From Haloferax denitrificans ATCC 35960 (GTDB lineage Archaea; Halobacteriota; Halobacteria; Halobacteriales; Haloferacaceae), in contig NZ_AOLP01000002.1 of NCBI RefSeq assembly GCF_000337795.1, forward strand, positions 62,001 through 126,000: DNA of 64,000 bases, written 5' to 3'. The position numbers were made by a program, and so were the translations under genes. The notes under the pieces are model-generated. The model was given only the letters and a program-made list of their open reading frames with translations, was not told the origin of the DNA and ran no database searches. Positions 1-8,999 of this stretch are shown here, piece by piece (position 1 is the first letter of the stretch; the number at the start of each line of letters is the position of its first letter).

Positions 1-26
1 TCTCCGTTCGTAGTGTTCGCGTCCAT
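1..26 (-). CDS. narJ: narJ-like chaperone gene, first codons only
   Basis: An ATG at 24-26 on the minus strand opens a frame (MDANTTNG) that runs off the window edge, 10 bases after the stop of the heme subunit gene. In the Haloferax nar cluster the gene at this place is narJ, a TorD/NarJ-type chaperone for molybdenum cofactor insertion into NarG. The assignment rests on gene order only, because eight residues carry no family signature. Confidence 0.4.
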
Positions 27-36
27 CGTTGTGTCC

Positions 37-852
37 TCAGTTCTTCCGCACCGCTTCGATAGTCACGAGCGCGACGCCGACGATGGCGAGGCCGGCGACA
101 GCCCACAGTATCGACTCGTACGGCGGCCCCTGCGGTCCGGGGCCGAACGGGAAGTAATACCACTCGCTGACCGACTTCCGGCCGGAACGCTCCATCTCAG
201 AGCCGTTCCACACCGCGAACGCCACGTCCACGTTGTTGTCGACGGCGAACGAGGTCCGGTTCGCGGCGTCCGAGTCGAGCGGCCGCGACATGACGACCGT
301 CCAGCGTCCGTCATCGTATCTCGCCGTCGTCTCGACGGCCGCCTGGTCGAACTCGGTCGTCGACCCCGGTCCGCCGGCGAGCAGTTCCTCTGTCTCGCCG
401 TCGGCGCTCCAGTACCAGACGTTCACCAGATTCCGCGTGCTCCCCATCGAAATCGGGGGGCGAACGGAGGTGTTGACCGGCACCTGCACCGCGGCCGCAT
501 CGAGGAACGCTCGCGGGCTTGAAGCGTTGCGGTCGGCGGTTCCGTCGGCCCACGAGAGCCGGAGGTACAGCCGCTCGTCCGTTTGCGCCGATTGGACCCG
601 AACGGATTCAACCGACGTATCGCTCGCGTTCGGGACACCGCTGGGTGCGCTCGTCAGCGGAACGCTTACTGACGGCACGGTGTCCCAAGTCTCGCTCGTC
701 GGTCGCTGGGGCTGTTCGTCCGCAGCGACCGATTGGACGGGAATCTCGTTCGCGGGTCGCGCGGACACCGCCGTGGGGCCGGCGACTGCGGCGGCCAAGA
801 GCAGGGCAACGACGACGACCGCGCCGACGGCGGCCGCTCGACGCTCACTCAT
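37..852 (-). CDS. Membrane-anchored heme b subunit of nitrate reductase (ethylbenzene dehydrogenase gamma-like)
   Basis: This 271-residue protein has an N-terminal signal peptide or anchor (about residues 9-31), a beta-rich extracytoplasmic domain and one C-terminal membrane helix (about 245-266). The body resembles the heme b gamma subunits of DMSO-reductase-type enzymes such as EbdC, DdhC and SerC, where Met and Lys ligate the heme. Candidate ligands are the Met in PPISMGSTRN and the Lys in SGRKSVSEWYYF. It would pass electrons to NarH outside the cell, replacing the cytoplasmic-type NarI. Its start overlaps the narH stop by 8 bases, so it belongs to the operon. It corresponds to the unnamed orf after narH in Haloferax nar clusters. 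The ligand assignment is inference. Confidence 0.75.
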   Translation of the reverse strand: MSERRAAAVGAVVVVALLLAAAVAGPTAVSARPANEIPVQSVAADEQPQRPTSETWDTVPSVSVPLTSAPSGVPNASDTSVESVRVQSAQTDERLYLRLSWADGTADRNASSPRAFLDAAAVQVPVNTSVRPPISMGSTRNLVNVWYWSADGETEELLAGGPGSTTEFDQAAVETTARYDDGRWTVVMSRPLDSDAANRTSFAVDNNVDVAFAVWNGSEMERSGRKSVSEWYYFPFGPGPQGPPYESILWAVAGLAIVGVALVTIEAVRKN

Positions 853-1921
853 CGTCGAACACCTCCAACCGGTACTTCCGGGCCGGGTTGGTGTCGGTCA
901 GCATGTCGAGGAGTTCGCTGTCCCCGCCGCGGTTGACCTTGTCGCGTTCCTTCTCGATGGTATCGAGCGCGTCGTGGACGCGCTCGCCGAACAGCTCTTC
1001 GAGGTAGTTCCGCGGGATGCGGTCCACGTCCACTGTCTCGCCGTCCTCGGAGTGCTGTGGCGGCGCGAACGGTGGGATGTAGTAGACGTTCGGTTGGGTC
1101 TGGTACTCCGGATGCAATGGGAGCGCGACTTCGTACTCCTCGACGAGCTTGTGAATCGGTCCCTGTTCGTCGTCGAGGAACCCGACGAGTCGCAACTGAG
1201 GCGGACAGTCCTCCGCGCAGGCTGGGGCGAACGTCTCACCGTCGGGTCCCTCACCTTCGATGCGCGGGTAACAGAAGATGCACTTCTCGGACGTCTTCTG
1301 GGTCGCGTTGTAGTACACCTTCTTGTACGGACAGCCCTCGACGCAGTAGCGGTAGCCGCGGCAGCGCTCCTGGTCGATGAGGACGATACCGTCTTCCTCG
1401 CGCTTGTAGATGGCCTTCCGCGGGCACGCTTCCACGCAGGACGGATGCGTGCAGTGATTGCAGATGCGCGGGAGGTAGAAGTAATACGAGTTCGGATACT
1501 CGCCCGCGCCTTGGTCTTCGTCCCAGTTCGGCCCCCACTCGGGGTCGCTGTCGGGACGCAGCGGCTGGTCGCCGCCGTTGTACATGACTTCCTCGTGGTT
1601 GAACGACCACGCGTCGCCGTAGTCCGCTTGCTCGGGGATGTCGCCGGGCTTTCGCTCGGTGTGTTCGGCGTCCTTCCAGCCGCCACCGGAGTCCTCCCAG
1701 TCGCGCGGGTAGCCCTTCCCGGGCTTCGTCTCGACGTTGTTCCAGTACATGTAGTCGCGGCCACCGCCTTCCGTCCAGAGCGATTTGCACGCGACCGTAC
1801 AGGTCTGGCAGCCGATGCACTTGTTCAGGTCCATCACCATGGCGACCTGATGGTCGACGCCGTCGGCGAGGTCGACCCCGTCACCGTCGGCCTGTGCCGC
1901 TGGCCCGTCGTCGGTGCTCAT
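845..1921 (-). CDS. narH: Respiratory nitrate reductase beta subunit NarH
   Basis: This 358-residue iron-sulfur electron-transfer subunit pairs with NarG. Four cysteine groups are visible: CIGCQTCTVAC (C35, C38, C41, C45), CNHCTHPSCVEAC, CRGYRYCVEGC and CIFC followed by a distal CAEDC. The third group has Tyr where one Cys would be, as expected for a [3Fe-4S] site (Trp in E. coli NarH), so three [4Fe-4S] and one [3Fe-4S] cluster are predicted. The protein has no export signal and would be co-exported with the Tat-dependent NarG. It overlaps narG by 4 bases (ATGA) and the downstream heme subunit by 8 bases. Confidence 0.95.
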   Translation of the reverse strand: MSTDDGPAAQADGDGVDLADGVDHQVAMVMDLNKCIGCQTCTVACKSLWTEGGGRDYMYWNNVETKPGKGYPRDWEDSGGGWKDAEHTERKPGDIPEQADYGDAWSFNHEEVMYNGGDQPLRPDSDPEWGPNWDEDQGAGEYPNSYYFYLPRICNHCTHPSCVEACPRKAIYKREEDGIVLIDQERCRGYRYCVEGCPYKKVYYNATQKTSEKCIFCYPRIEGEGPDGETFAPACAEDCPPQLRLVGFLDDEQGPIHKLVEEYEVALPLHPEYQTQPNVYYIPPFAPPQHSEDGETVDVDRIPRNYLEELFGERVHDALDTIEKERDKVNRGGDSELLDMLTDTNPARKYRLEVFDDE

Positions 1922-4869
1922 TCGGACTCACCCCCGCCTTTCCGCACGTCGACACGGACGTCGCTGTTGACCCCCGTCGGCCCCCAGTAGTTGGGGAAGA
2001 AGTAGAGGTGTTCACCCGAATCTTCCGGGTACTGGACCAACTGCGTCGGTTTCATGTACATCGGGACGAGCGAGTTGAAGTTGGTGTCGCCGTCGAACTG
2101 GAACCGTTCCCACGCGAAGTACATCCGCGCCGTGCCGCGCTGGCTGCTCGGGTAAATCTTCGCCTGCAGTTCGACCGACGCGAGGTCGTTGAACACTTCG
2201 ACGGTGTCGCCGTCTTCGATGCCGCGCTCGGCGGCGTCCTCGGGATGGAGATAGACTATCGGCTCCCCGCGCTGGAGGCGGAGCAGTTTCTCGTTGTCCC
2301 GCCAGGTCGAGTGGATAGACCACCGTCCGTGGGGCGTGTTGTACTCCATTGGGTAATCGCCGCCCGTCTGCGTCGGCCCCTCCTTGTGGGTCGGCAACTG
2401 CTCGCCGAGTTCGAGGAACCAATCGTGGTCGATGTAGTACTGTTGTCTCCCGGTGACGGTCGGCCACGGGTTCTTGTCTTGGACGAAGTCTTTCCACGGC
2501 GTGTACGCCGCTCCGTCCTCGATGTCGGAGGTCCAGTGGTCGCCGGCGGCCAAGAGCCTCTGGGGCTGTTCGACCGTGTCGGCGAACGTTATCTGGTGGT
2601 CGCTTTCGGACGGGTTCGACTCCTCGGAGTGTTCGAGGATGTACTCGCAGGCGGCGCGGTCCTCGGCGAGCGCGTCGGCCTCACCGGTCTCCCAGTCGCG
2701 GACGAAGTCGTCGTACACTGACTGGAGGTCGATGTCGCGGTCGAACTTCCGGTCCGAAATCGGTCCGACGCCGCGCTCGGTGGCGACCTCCTGAATCTTC
2801 GCGGCGAGTTCGCGGAATATCTGCCAGTCGGTCTTCGACTCCCCGAGCGGTTCGACTGCGGGCGTGAACGGATGCACGTAGGTGTGCATGTCCGTCATCG
2901 AGAGGTCGTGTTTCTCGTAGTGGCTCGCGGTCGGCAACACGATATCCGAATACAGCGCCGTGGAGTCCATTCGGAAATTGATGTCGACGACGAGGTCGAG
3001 CTTCGGCCACAGCTCCTCCTCGACGGCGACGTTCCCCTTTGCCTGGTTGAAGTAGTTGCCGCGCCAGACGAACATCGTCGAAGGGTCGGGACGAGACCCA
3101 TCGTCGCGTTCTTCGGGGTAGACCGGCATCCACCCCTTGTCGATGGACTCCCGTATCTTCGCGGCCGTATCGGCGTCGGTGTTGTCGAGGATGCCCGCGT
3201 GGTAGTAGGTCCACAGCGTCGTCGGCACCCCGCGGACGTTGCCCGTCGGGAACGACAGGGACTTCCAACCGTGGAACGTCCATATCTTCTCTTGGCCGAC
3301 GTAGTGGTCGAGGCCGGTTCCCTGCTCGCCGAGGTTGCCCGTCAGCGTGACGAGTAACTGGAGCGCGCGGTTCCCGAGGTCGTTGTGATACCAGTCGTTG
3401 ACACCCTTCCCCTGGATTATCTTCGCCTTGTCTGCCTCGGCGAACTCGCGGGCGACGCGCTGGTAGGTCTCTTTGCCGACGGCGGTCTCCTCGTGAACCG
3501 TCTCGGGGTCCCACGTGCTGAGTTCGTCCCGCAACTCCGCCCACACGGTCCGGACGCGAACGCGTCCGTCTTCGGTTCGGACCGTGGTTTCGCCGTCTAG
3601 TTGTGGGTCGAAGTCGAGTTCGATGCTCTTGGAGTAGTCTTTCTGCCCGTCACGCTCGCCGAGTGACCCCGGTGCTTCGTGGAGGCGGCCGTTCGAATCG
3701 AGCATGAGGAGCATCCACTCAGGCCGGTCGGCATCAGTGGAAACCGAGGGGACCTCGCTCGCGCGGAGGAACTTTCCGGTGTCCTGTCGGACCAAAAGCG
3801 GCATGTCGGTCTGCTCTTTGAGGTGCGCTTCGTCGTACAGTCCCTCGTCGACGATGGTCTGTGACATCCCGAGTGCGAGCGCGGTGTCGGTGCCCGAATC
3901 GGGGCTGAGCCACTCGTCGGTGTGGATTGCCGTCTGCGAGTAGTCGGTGAAGACGCCAACGCGCTTGGTCCCGTTGTAGCCCGATTCGAGGAAGTACTTC
4001 GCGTCGGGGATGCGGGTGACGTTGATGTTCGAGCCCCACGCGATGATGTAGTCGGCGTTGTACCAGTCGGCGCTTTCGGCGTTGTCGGTCTGGGTTCCCC
4101 ACGTGATGGGCTGGCCCGGTGGCAGGTCGGAATACCAATCGTAAAACGAGTGGCTGACGCCGCCGAGGAGGTTGATGAGCCGCGACCCGCTGGCGAACGA
4201 GATGGGACTCATCGCCGGAATCGGCGTGAAGCCGCTGATTGCGTCGTATCGCCCCGCCTGTACTTCGTCGACGACGTGCTCGGCGATTTCGGTGAGCGCT
4301 TCGTCCCACGAAATCCGCTGCCACTTCCCCTCACCGCGCTCTCCGACGCGCTTCAGCGGGTGTTTGATTCGTTCGTCTGCGTTGACGTAATCGGTGTAGC
4401 ACGCGCCCTTCTGACAGCCGCGGGGGTTCGGGTCGGGCAGGCTCTCGTCGAAGCGCGGATAGTCACCGGCCTGCTCTTCGCGCCACACCTGCCCGTTTTT
4501 GACGTAGACGTTCCACGAGCAACTGCCGGTGCAGTTGACGCTGTGGGTCGACCGAGAGACAGAGTCCCAATCCCACTGCTCGCGGTACAGGTCTTCCCAG
4601 TCTCGATACGGGTAGTTTCCGATGGGGTCATCGACAGGGTTCAGCCCTCCCATCTGGAACAGCGGGTCGTCGTCGGCCGCCGACTGACCGATTCCCAGCA
4701 GCGAAGCGATTCCGATGCCTTCGAGGAATCGGCGACGAGAGACGTTCGTCCCCTCGGTCGCCGGCTCTCCCGGCGGGTCGCCGACCGCGGGTTGTCCGTC
4801 CGTCTGTTCGGGTGGCGATTCGTCCGTTTCCGACTGGTCGTCGGGGGTCGAGGTGTTCGTTCGGTTCAT
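1918..4869 (-). CDS. narG: Respiratory nitrate reductase catalytic subunit NarG (archaeal, Tat-exported)
   Basis: This 983-residue molybdopterin oxidoreductase reduces nitrate to nitrite. A twin-arginine signal (SRRRFLEG, residues 44-51) followed by a hydrophobic stretch predicts export, placing the active site outside as in archaeal pNar enzymes. The FS0 cluster ligands are H109, C113, C117 and C152. The Mo-ligand Asp lies in SFYDWYSDLPP (D243), matching the NarG subgroup of the DMSO reductase superfamily. It is shorter than bacterial NarG (about 1240 residues), as usual for haloarchaea. The start at 4869 overlaps the stop of the small upstream gene (ATGA). Confidence 0.96.
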   Translation of the reverse strand: MNRTNTSTPDDQSETDESPPEQTDGQPAVGDPPGEPATEGTNVSRRRFLEGIGIASLLGIGQSAADDDPLFQMGGLNPVDDPIGNYPYRDWEDLYREQWDWDSVSRSTHSVNCTGSCSWNVYVKNGQVWREEQAGDYPRFDESLPDPNPRGCQKGACYTDYVNADERIKHPLKRVGERGEGKWQRISWDEALTEIAEHVVDEVQAGRYDAISGFTPIPAMSPISFASGSRLINLLGGVSHSFYDWYSDLPPGQPITWGTQTDNAESADWYNADYIIAWGSNINVTRIPDAKYFLESGYNGTKRVGVFTDYSQTAIHTDEWLSPDSGTDTALALGMSQTIVDEGLYDEAHLKEQTDMPLLVRQDTGKFLRASEVPSVSTDADRPEWMLLMLDSNGRLHEAPGSLGERDGQKDYSKSIELDFDPQLDGETTVRTEDGRVRVRTVWAELRDELSTWDPETVHEETAVGKETYQRVAREFAEADKAKIIQGKGVNDWYHNDLGNRALQLLVTLTGNLGEQGTGLDHYVGQEKIWTFHGWKSLSFPTGNVRGVPTTLWTYYHAGILDNTDADTAAKIRESIDKGWMPVYPEERDDGSRPDPSTMFVWRGNYFNQAKGNVAVEEELWPKLDLVVDINFRMDSTALYSDIVLPTASHYEKHDLSMTDMHTYVHPFTPAVEPLGESKTDWQIFRELAAKIQEVATERGVGPISDRKFDRDIDLQSVYDDFVRDWETGEADALAEDRAACEYILEHSEESNPSESDHQITFADTVEQPQRLLAAGDHWTSDIEDGAAYTPWKDFVQDKNPWPTVTGRQQYYIDHDWFLELGEQLPTHKEGPTQTGGDYPMEYNTPHGRWSIHSTWRDNEKLLRLQRGEPIVYLHPEDAAERGIEDGDTVEVFNDLASVELQAKIYPSSQRGTARMYFAWERFQFDGDTNFNSLVPMYMKPTQLVQYPEDSGEHLYFFPNYWGPTGVNSDVRVDVRKGGGESE

Positions 4870-5078
4870 GAATCTATCTGTAAAAAGACGGTCGTTAGTG
4901 CCAGTCCGGCGCCCAGAACGCCGAGGGAAATCCCTACGAGCGTGTCACCACCTGCGTCGAGGCCGGCGGCAACGAGCGCGACGCCGAGGAGTTTACTCGC
5001 TCGGTCGAGGTGTCGGTACACCCGGGGCGAGAGCTCTATCTGTCGCCGCGGAGTCCCGCCGGTGTTCGCGTCAGTCAT
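4866..5078 (-). CDS. Small two-helix membrane protein of the nar operon
   Basis: This 70-residue protein lies between narC and narG, with overlaps at both ends (8 bases with narC, 4 with narG). The ATG at 5078 is preferred over an upstream start because it produces the operon's usual overlap. After a basic N-terminal part ([18 protein letters not shown]) two hydrophobic segments follow. It matches the position of the unnamed orf4 of Haloferax nar clusters. Its function is unknown; it may be an accessory membrane subunit. Confidence 0.7.
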   Translation of the reverse strand: MTDANTGGTPRRQIELSPRVYRHLDRASKLLGVALVAAGLDAGGDTLVGISLGVLGAGLALTTVFLQIDS

Positions 5079-6519
5079 CGTCGGCCTCCCCCGGAACGCG
5101 TCCGGTTCGGGTTTCTTCCGCATCGTCGCCCAACACTCGGTAGACGAGGGCTGCAGAGCCGATGGGAACGACGAACAGTGCGACGGTTAGAATCGGATTG
5201 ACGATGCCGGTGCCGACGCCGAGCGCCCGGGCGAGAAGGTTGTTCATGCCCGCGATGGAAGCGATCATGATGAACTGAATCGCGGCGACGCCGACCGCGG
5301 TCTGCCACGGTCGGTCGAGGGGGTCGGCCGTGAAGTGGACCGACTCGTCGTAGTAGTCGACGAACGGCCACACCGCCACCGCACCGAACACGAGCGTCGG
5401 CAGGAGGACGCCGCCGACGAACTCTGTCGAGACGTGAATGTCGGTGAACGGGACAGTGAATCCCATCCACGACGGGAGCAGTTTTAGCAGGCCATAGACC
5501 CACATCAGGAACCAGTCGGGCATGATGAGTTCCGGCGTCCCGGCGGGGTTGTTCGGTCCGTACTCCGCGATGTTGTGGACCGGAAGGAACCCGGCCAACA
5601 TCGCCAGCGTAGCCAGCGTGAGGAAGAACACGACTGCGCTCACGGCCGCCTGGTTGGGGAACGCCGGAAGGCCGACGACGACGCTGTCGTCGTCTCTCGG
5701 GACGGTCTGTTCGGTGCCGCCATCGCTCGATGGCGACCCTTCCACGGGTCGTCGGTCCCGGTTTTCGAGTCCACGAACGTCGTCATCGCGGGGGGCTTCC
5801 GTGTGCTTCTGGCGGACGAGAATCGCCATATGCACTGCCAGCAGCCCCCCGATGGCCACCGGAATAACGAGGACGTGGAGGAAGTAGAGCCGGGGAATCG
5901 TCGCGCTCGACGGGAATTCTCCCCCGAAGAACGCTTTCCCGACCACCCCGCCGACGAGCGGAATCGACGTGGCGAGGTTGTAACCGATGCCGGTGGCTGT
6001 CGCGGCGAACTCGTCGAATGGGAGAGCGTAACCCGTGTAGGCCGCGCCCATCGAGAGCCCCGCGAGGCCCGTGCCGACGACCCAGTTGGGTTCGCGGGGA
6101 TTGCGGTACGCCCCGGTGAAAAACACCCGGAGCATGTGGAGTCCGATGGACGCGACGAACAGGTGGGCCGCCCAGTGGTGCATCCGCCGGATGAACATCC
6201 CGAAGGGGATGTCGTAGGTGATGTGCAGGACGCTCGCGAACGCCTCAGGGACCTCCTCTCCCTGGAACTTCGCGACGCTTCCCTCGTATTCGACGCCGCT
6301 CGTCGACGGCTCGAAGAACATACCGAGGAACATCCCGGTGAGGACGAGAAGCAGGAAGCAGAACAGCGCAACCTCGCCGAGGAGAAACGAATCTTCGGCG
6401 GGAAACGCCTTCCCGAGGAACTCGCGGCCGCTGTCGAGATCGAACCGGTCGTCTAACCAGTCGTAGGCCTCGTCGCCGGCGTCGCCGGCGCGGTCGGCGA
6501 GGTGGTCGAGCCGCGACAT
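5071..6519 (-). CDS. narC: Cytochrome b of the nitrate reductase-linked bc-type complex
   Basis: This protein of about 482 residues fuses a cytochrome b6-type N-terminal half with a subunit IV-like C-terminal half. Heme ligand histidines lie in [11 protein letters not shown] with SIGLHMLRV, and in YFLHVLVIP with LAVHMAIL. A hydrophilic linker (about residues 230-280) separates the two halves. It should oxidise menaquinol and pass electrons to the Rieske protein, then to NarGH. The ATG at 6519 overlaps the Rieske stop (TGATG); a GTG at 6522 is the alternative. Confidence 0.9.
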   Translation of the reverse strand: MSRLDHLADRAGDAGDEAYDWLDDRFDLDSGREFLGKAFPAEDSFLLGEVALFCFLLLVLTGMFLGMFFEPSTSGVEYEGSVAKFQGEEVPEAFASVLHITYDIPFGMFIRRMHHWAAHLFVASIGLHMLRVFFTGAYRNPREPNWVVGTGLAGLSMGAAYTGYALPFDEFAATATGIGYNLATSIPLVGGVVGKAFFGGEFPSSATIPRLYFLHVLVIPVAIGGLLAVHMAILVRQKHTEAPRDDDVRGLENRDRRPVEGSPSSDGGTEQTVPRDDDSVVVGLPAFPNQAAVSAVVFFLTLATLAMLAGFLPVHNIAEYGPNNPAGTPELIMPDWFLMWVYGLLKLLPSWMGFTVPFTDIHVSTEFVGGVLLPTLVFGAVAVWPFVDYYDESVHFTADPLDRPWQTAVGVAAIQFIMIASIAGMNNLLARALGVGTGIVNPILTVALFVVPIGSAALVYRVLGDDAEETRTGRVPGEADDD

Positions 6520-7172
6520 CACTCGCCTCCCGGGCCGACCGGCCCGTTGAAGTCGCCCGTAGCGATGAGATTGCCGTCACTCGAGAGTGTGATTGGGAGT
6601 TGCGGGAGTGCTCTCGAAGGCGGTCCACCGACCACCTCAGCGCCGGCGGTCGGGTCGAACTTCCCGAAGTGACACGGGCAGACGAGGGTCTCTCCTTCCT
6701 CGTTCGACACCATACAGCCCGCGTGAGTACAGACCTTCGAGTAGGCGGCGTAGCCCGACACCGTGTACTCAAGATTCGTTGCTCCACCGTAGGCGTCTTC
6801 AGCGTGTCTCACGAGCAGCGTCGGTGCCCGTTCGATGCCCGGTCGGGGCTCTGGGAACACGGTCATCTTCTCACCTTCGCTCAGGGCGTTCTCGCTGACA
6901 CGTTCGCCCTCACCGTCAACGAGGTAGATGCCGTCCGAGTACACTGGCCCAGTGTACGAGCGCTCGAAGACGCGAGTCAGTCCGGTCAACGGAGCCGTGA
7001 GGCTCGCAACGGCGGTCAGTCCACCGACGCTGGCAAGCAGTTTCGCGTAGTCGCGGCGGGCGAGCGAGGCGCGGTCGTCGGAGAAGATGCTCGGCTGGTA
7101 GTCGCTGTCGTGTTCGCAGTCGGCGCATTCCTCGTCGCAGTCTTCCGATGCGTGCTGATTGTCGAATCTCAT
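6519..7172 (-). CDS. narB: Rieske [2Fe-2S] protein of the nar cluster
   Basis: This 217-residue protein has the two Rieske cluster motifs, CTHAGC and CPCHFGKFD. An N-terminal RRDYAKLL stretch followed by a hydrophobic segment (about residues 40-65) suggests a Tat-type anchored protein. The first 35 residues are unusually Cys/His/acid-rich (several Cys in [12 protein letters not shown]), which could bind another metal. It overlaps the stop of the upstream membrane gene by one base (TAATG). With the next gene it forms a quinol-oxidising pair for the exported nitrate reductase. Confidence 0.92.
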   Translation of the reverse strand: MRFDNQHASEDCDEECADCEHDSDYQPSIFSDDRASLARRDYAKLLASVGGLTAVASLTAPLTGLTRVFERSYTGPVYSDGIYLVDGEGERVSENALSEGEKMTVFPEPRPGIERAPTLLVRHAEDAYGGATNLEYTVSGYAAYSKVCTHAGCMVSNEEGETLVCPCHFGKFDPTAGAEVVGGPPSRALPQLPITLSSDGNLIATGDFNGPVGPGGE

Positions 7173-7747
7173 TAGTGTCCCCTCCGTTCTGCGACCTCAA
7201 CGTGGGGGAGGAACCACGCGTAGTACGACACGGTGAGCAAAGCGAGCGCGGTGAACATCCCCGCGGCGTAGACGCCGAAGTACTGGGTTCGCGCGAGCGT
7301 CAGGTACTCGCCGGTGAACAGCGCCGCAAAGACGATGGCGAGGATGGTCAGTCCGCCCATCGCCACGATTCCCTCGATGGCGTCGGAGGCGTCGTCGTAC
7401 TCGACGACCCAGCGGTCGGCGGTCCAGAACCACGGGAGTCCGACCTGACCACCATCCGCCATCGTTGATTCGTCGCCCGGGTCACTCCTGACCGCCGTGT
7501 CCATGAACCGATGGACGGCGGCGAGGACGCCAACGAGCGCGAAGAGCGCAACCCACACGATGACGCCCACCTGGCTCGGCGCGAGTTTCTCCGGCGTGTC
7601 GACGATCTCCTGCAGCGGTCGCATCTCGGTGACGCTCTGGTCGATTTCTATCTGTTCGCTCGGTGGCTCGCCGTGCAGCGCCACGTACCACGTCGGGAGC
7701 AGTACTGCGACGACGAGCAGCAACACGACGACCGTCCCGCGTCTCAC
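7172..7747 (-). CDS. narA: Nar operon membrane protein, first gene
   Basis: This 191-residue protein has one N-terminal hydrophobic segment (residues 5-23), then an exposed region of about 30 residues, then three membrane helices (about 58-80, 126-147, 156-180). It has no recognised cofactor motif. It matches the position of narA in Haloferax mediterranei, upstream of the Rieske gene. It is the first gene after the divergent regulatory region, so the operon promoter lies between 7748 and 8010. The symbol follows the Haloferax usage as I remember it; the biochemical role is unknown. Confidence 0.7.
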   Translation of the reverse strand: MRRGTVVVLLLVVAVLLPTWYVALHGEPPSEQIEIDQSVTEMRPLQEIVDTPEKLAPSQVGVIVWVALFALVGVLAAVHRFMDTAVRSDPGDESTMADGGQVGLPWFWTADRWVVEYDDASDAIEGIVAMGGLTILAIVFAALFTGEYLTLARTQYFGVYAAGMFTALALLTVSYYAWFLPHVEVAERRGH

Positions 7748-8010
7748 GGTGACTCACCTCGCGTTCCGACTCGCTGCCGCACACTCCAAACGAGCGACAC
7801 TCCGTTCGCCCGTTTGGCCCCGAGCAAGCTCATATATGTCATACTTCGATTCGTTGGAAAATCTGCACCGAGGCCAGTAACACCCGAACCATAGGGCGCG
7901 GGGACTTTATACGGCTCTCGTTGGGAATCCGCCCGAACACGGAGCGAAACCACGAGACGGCAAACAGATTCGGCGAAGATTATTTCAGAGCCTCCGTCGT
8001 ACGCCGACCC
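7748..8010. promoter_or_regulatory. Divergent promoter region between the nar operon and narO
   Basis: This 263-bp region separates the leftward nar operon from the rightward regulator. For the nar operon, CATATATGAG on the minus strand near 7831-7840 is a TATA candidate. For the regulator, CTTTATAC near 7907-7914 and GATTATTTC near 7978-7986 are candidates; the second would give a leaderless transcript. A CGAACGG-type stretch near 7800 is a loose candidate for a regulator site, but no clean palindrome was found. Confidence 0.5.
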
Positions 8011-8646
8011 ATGACCGAGGGCGTGCACGGTGAAATCCACGTGACTGACCCGTCTGTCTGCCGGGTGTCGGAAGCGTCGGCGGAGACCTCCGTCGAATCC
8101 GTCTCGCGGTCGGTGGCCGCCGACAACGACACCGCCGCGGTCGAGTTTACCGCCCCCTCGTCAGCCGCTATCGACGACGCAGACGAGGTGTTTCACCACG
8201 AGCAAAAGACGATTTATCGCGTGACCAGCGGCCCCGCCGAGGGGCCACGGTGCGCCTGCGAACTCGTCGAGTGTCACGGCTGTCCGGTCCGGCACCTCGA
8301 AGCGGAGTGCGGCACCGTCGTTCTGTCGTTCGTCGCCGCGGACCTCACATCGTTCCGCGACATCGTCGTCAACCTCAAATCGGAGTTCGACGGCATCTCA
8401 CTTCGGCGACTCACGCAGTCGGAACCGGATTCCGTCTCCAGCTCGCTCGTGTTCGTTGACCGCGACAAACTGACGGCGAGACAGCGGGAGGTCCTTGAGA
8501 CGGCCCACGAGATGGGGTACTTCGAACATCCCCGCGAGGCAAACGCGACGGAAGTCGCCGCGGCGCTCGATATCAACCGGTCGACGTTCACCGAGCATCT
8601 CTCCGCCGCCCAGTCGAAGCTTCTCGACGCGATTCTCGACGTGTAG
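8011..8646 (+). CDS. narO: NarO-like regulator with cysteine motif and bacterio-opsin-activator-type HTH
   Basis: This 211-residue protein, from the ATG at 8011, has a cysteine motif CACELVECHGCPVRHLEAEC in its middle and a C-terminal HTH_10 (Bat-type) domain of the form LTARQREVLETAHEMGYFEHP...DINRSTFTEHL. Haloferax NarO, an activator of denitrification genes, combines a Cys motif with a Bat-type HTH, and this gene is divergent from nar as NarO is. An Fe-S or redox-sensing role for the cysteines is inferred. A longer frame begins at 7921, but the 8011 start lies about 25 bases after a TATA-like box. Confidence 0.8.
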   Translation: MTEGVHGEIHVTDPSVCRVSEASAETSVESVSRSVAADNDTAAVEFTAPSSAAIDDADEVFHHEQKTIYRVTSGPAEGPRCACELVECHGCPVRHLEAECGTVVLSFVAADLTSFRDIVVNLKSEFDGISLRRLTQSEPDSVSSSLVFVDRDKLTARQREVLETAHEMGYFEHPREANATEVAAALDINRSTFTEHLSAAQSKLLDAILDV

Positions 8647-8740
8647 TTAGGACCTGGCGTATGTATTCCCGCCCTATGATGGGGCGTGCTAGATACTGAC
8701 AGCGTCTGTACTTCGGGTAGTGGTCGCCGTGCCAGGCCAG

Positions 8741-8999
8741 TTAGTCTTCGACTGCCCGGAGTGCAGCGTCGAGGTGTTCGTCGACGCGGGCATCCGTGAG
8801 CGGATTCTCGATGATGGGTGCGTGTTGTGCGCTTCGCCGGTCGGGACGGACGCGTTCGATTCGCATCCCAAAGAATCGTGACGTGGGTCGCGTCTCCAAC
8901 GTCGCGAACGGCTACGGGGGCGGAGAACATCTGGTGCTCGACTGTGTTGCCGATGCGGGGCGAGGTCTCGATGTTGTATTTCGCGTTGCTTCCGATTCG
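8741..8999 (-). pseudogene. Frameshifted remnant next to the partition module
   Basis: On the minus strand, directly after and in frame with the stop at 9000-9002, coding-like sequence reads RIGSNAKYNIETSPRIGNTV and continues to DVGDATHVTIL. Near 8868-8875 the frame shifts by one base and resumes as GMRIERVRPDRRSAQHAPII, ending DAALRAVED with a TAA at 8741. Joined, it gives a coherent acidic protein tail of about 85 residues. There is no start codon of its own. It may be a separate gene that lost its start, or a C-terminal extension of the gene at 9000-9410 cut off by a TAG. The family is not recognised. Confidence 0.4.

Noticed and set aside
233..1990. Plus-strand 585-codon open frame antisense to the nar genes
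   Set aside because: It is a GC-rich shadow of narH and the heme subunit; its translation is low-complexity Arg/Val/Ala with no motif, while the opposite strand has clear cysteine motifs.
3922..5190. Plus-strand 422-codon open frame over narG and narC
   Set aside because: Shadow of real genes in high-GC DNA; Val/Arg-biased product without domains.
5575..6456. Plus-strand open frame over narC
   Set aside because: Antisense shadow of cytochrome b, which has heme histidines and helices in the other strand.
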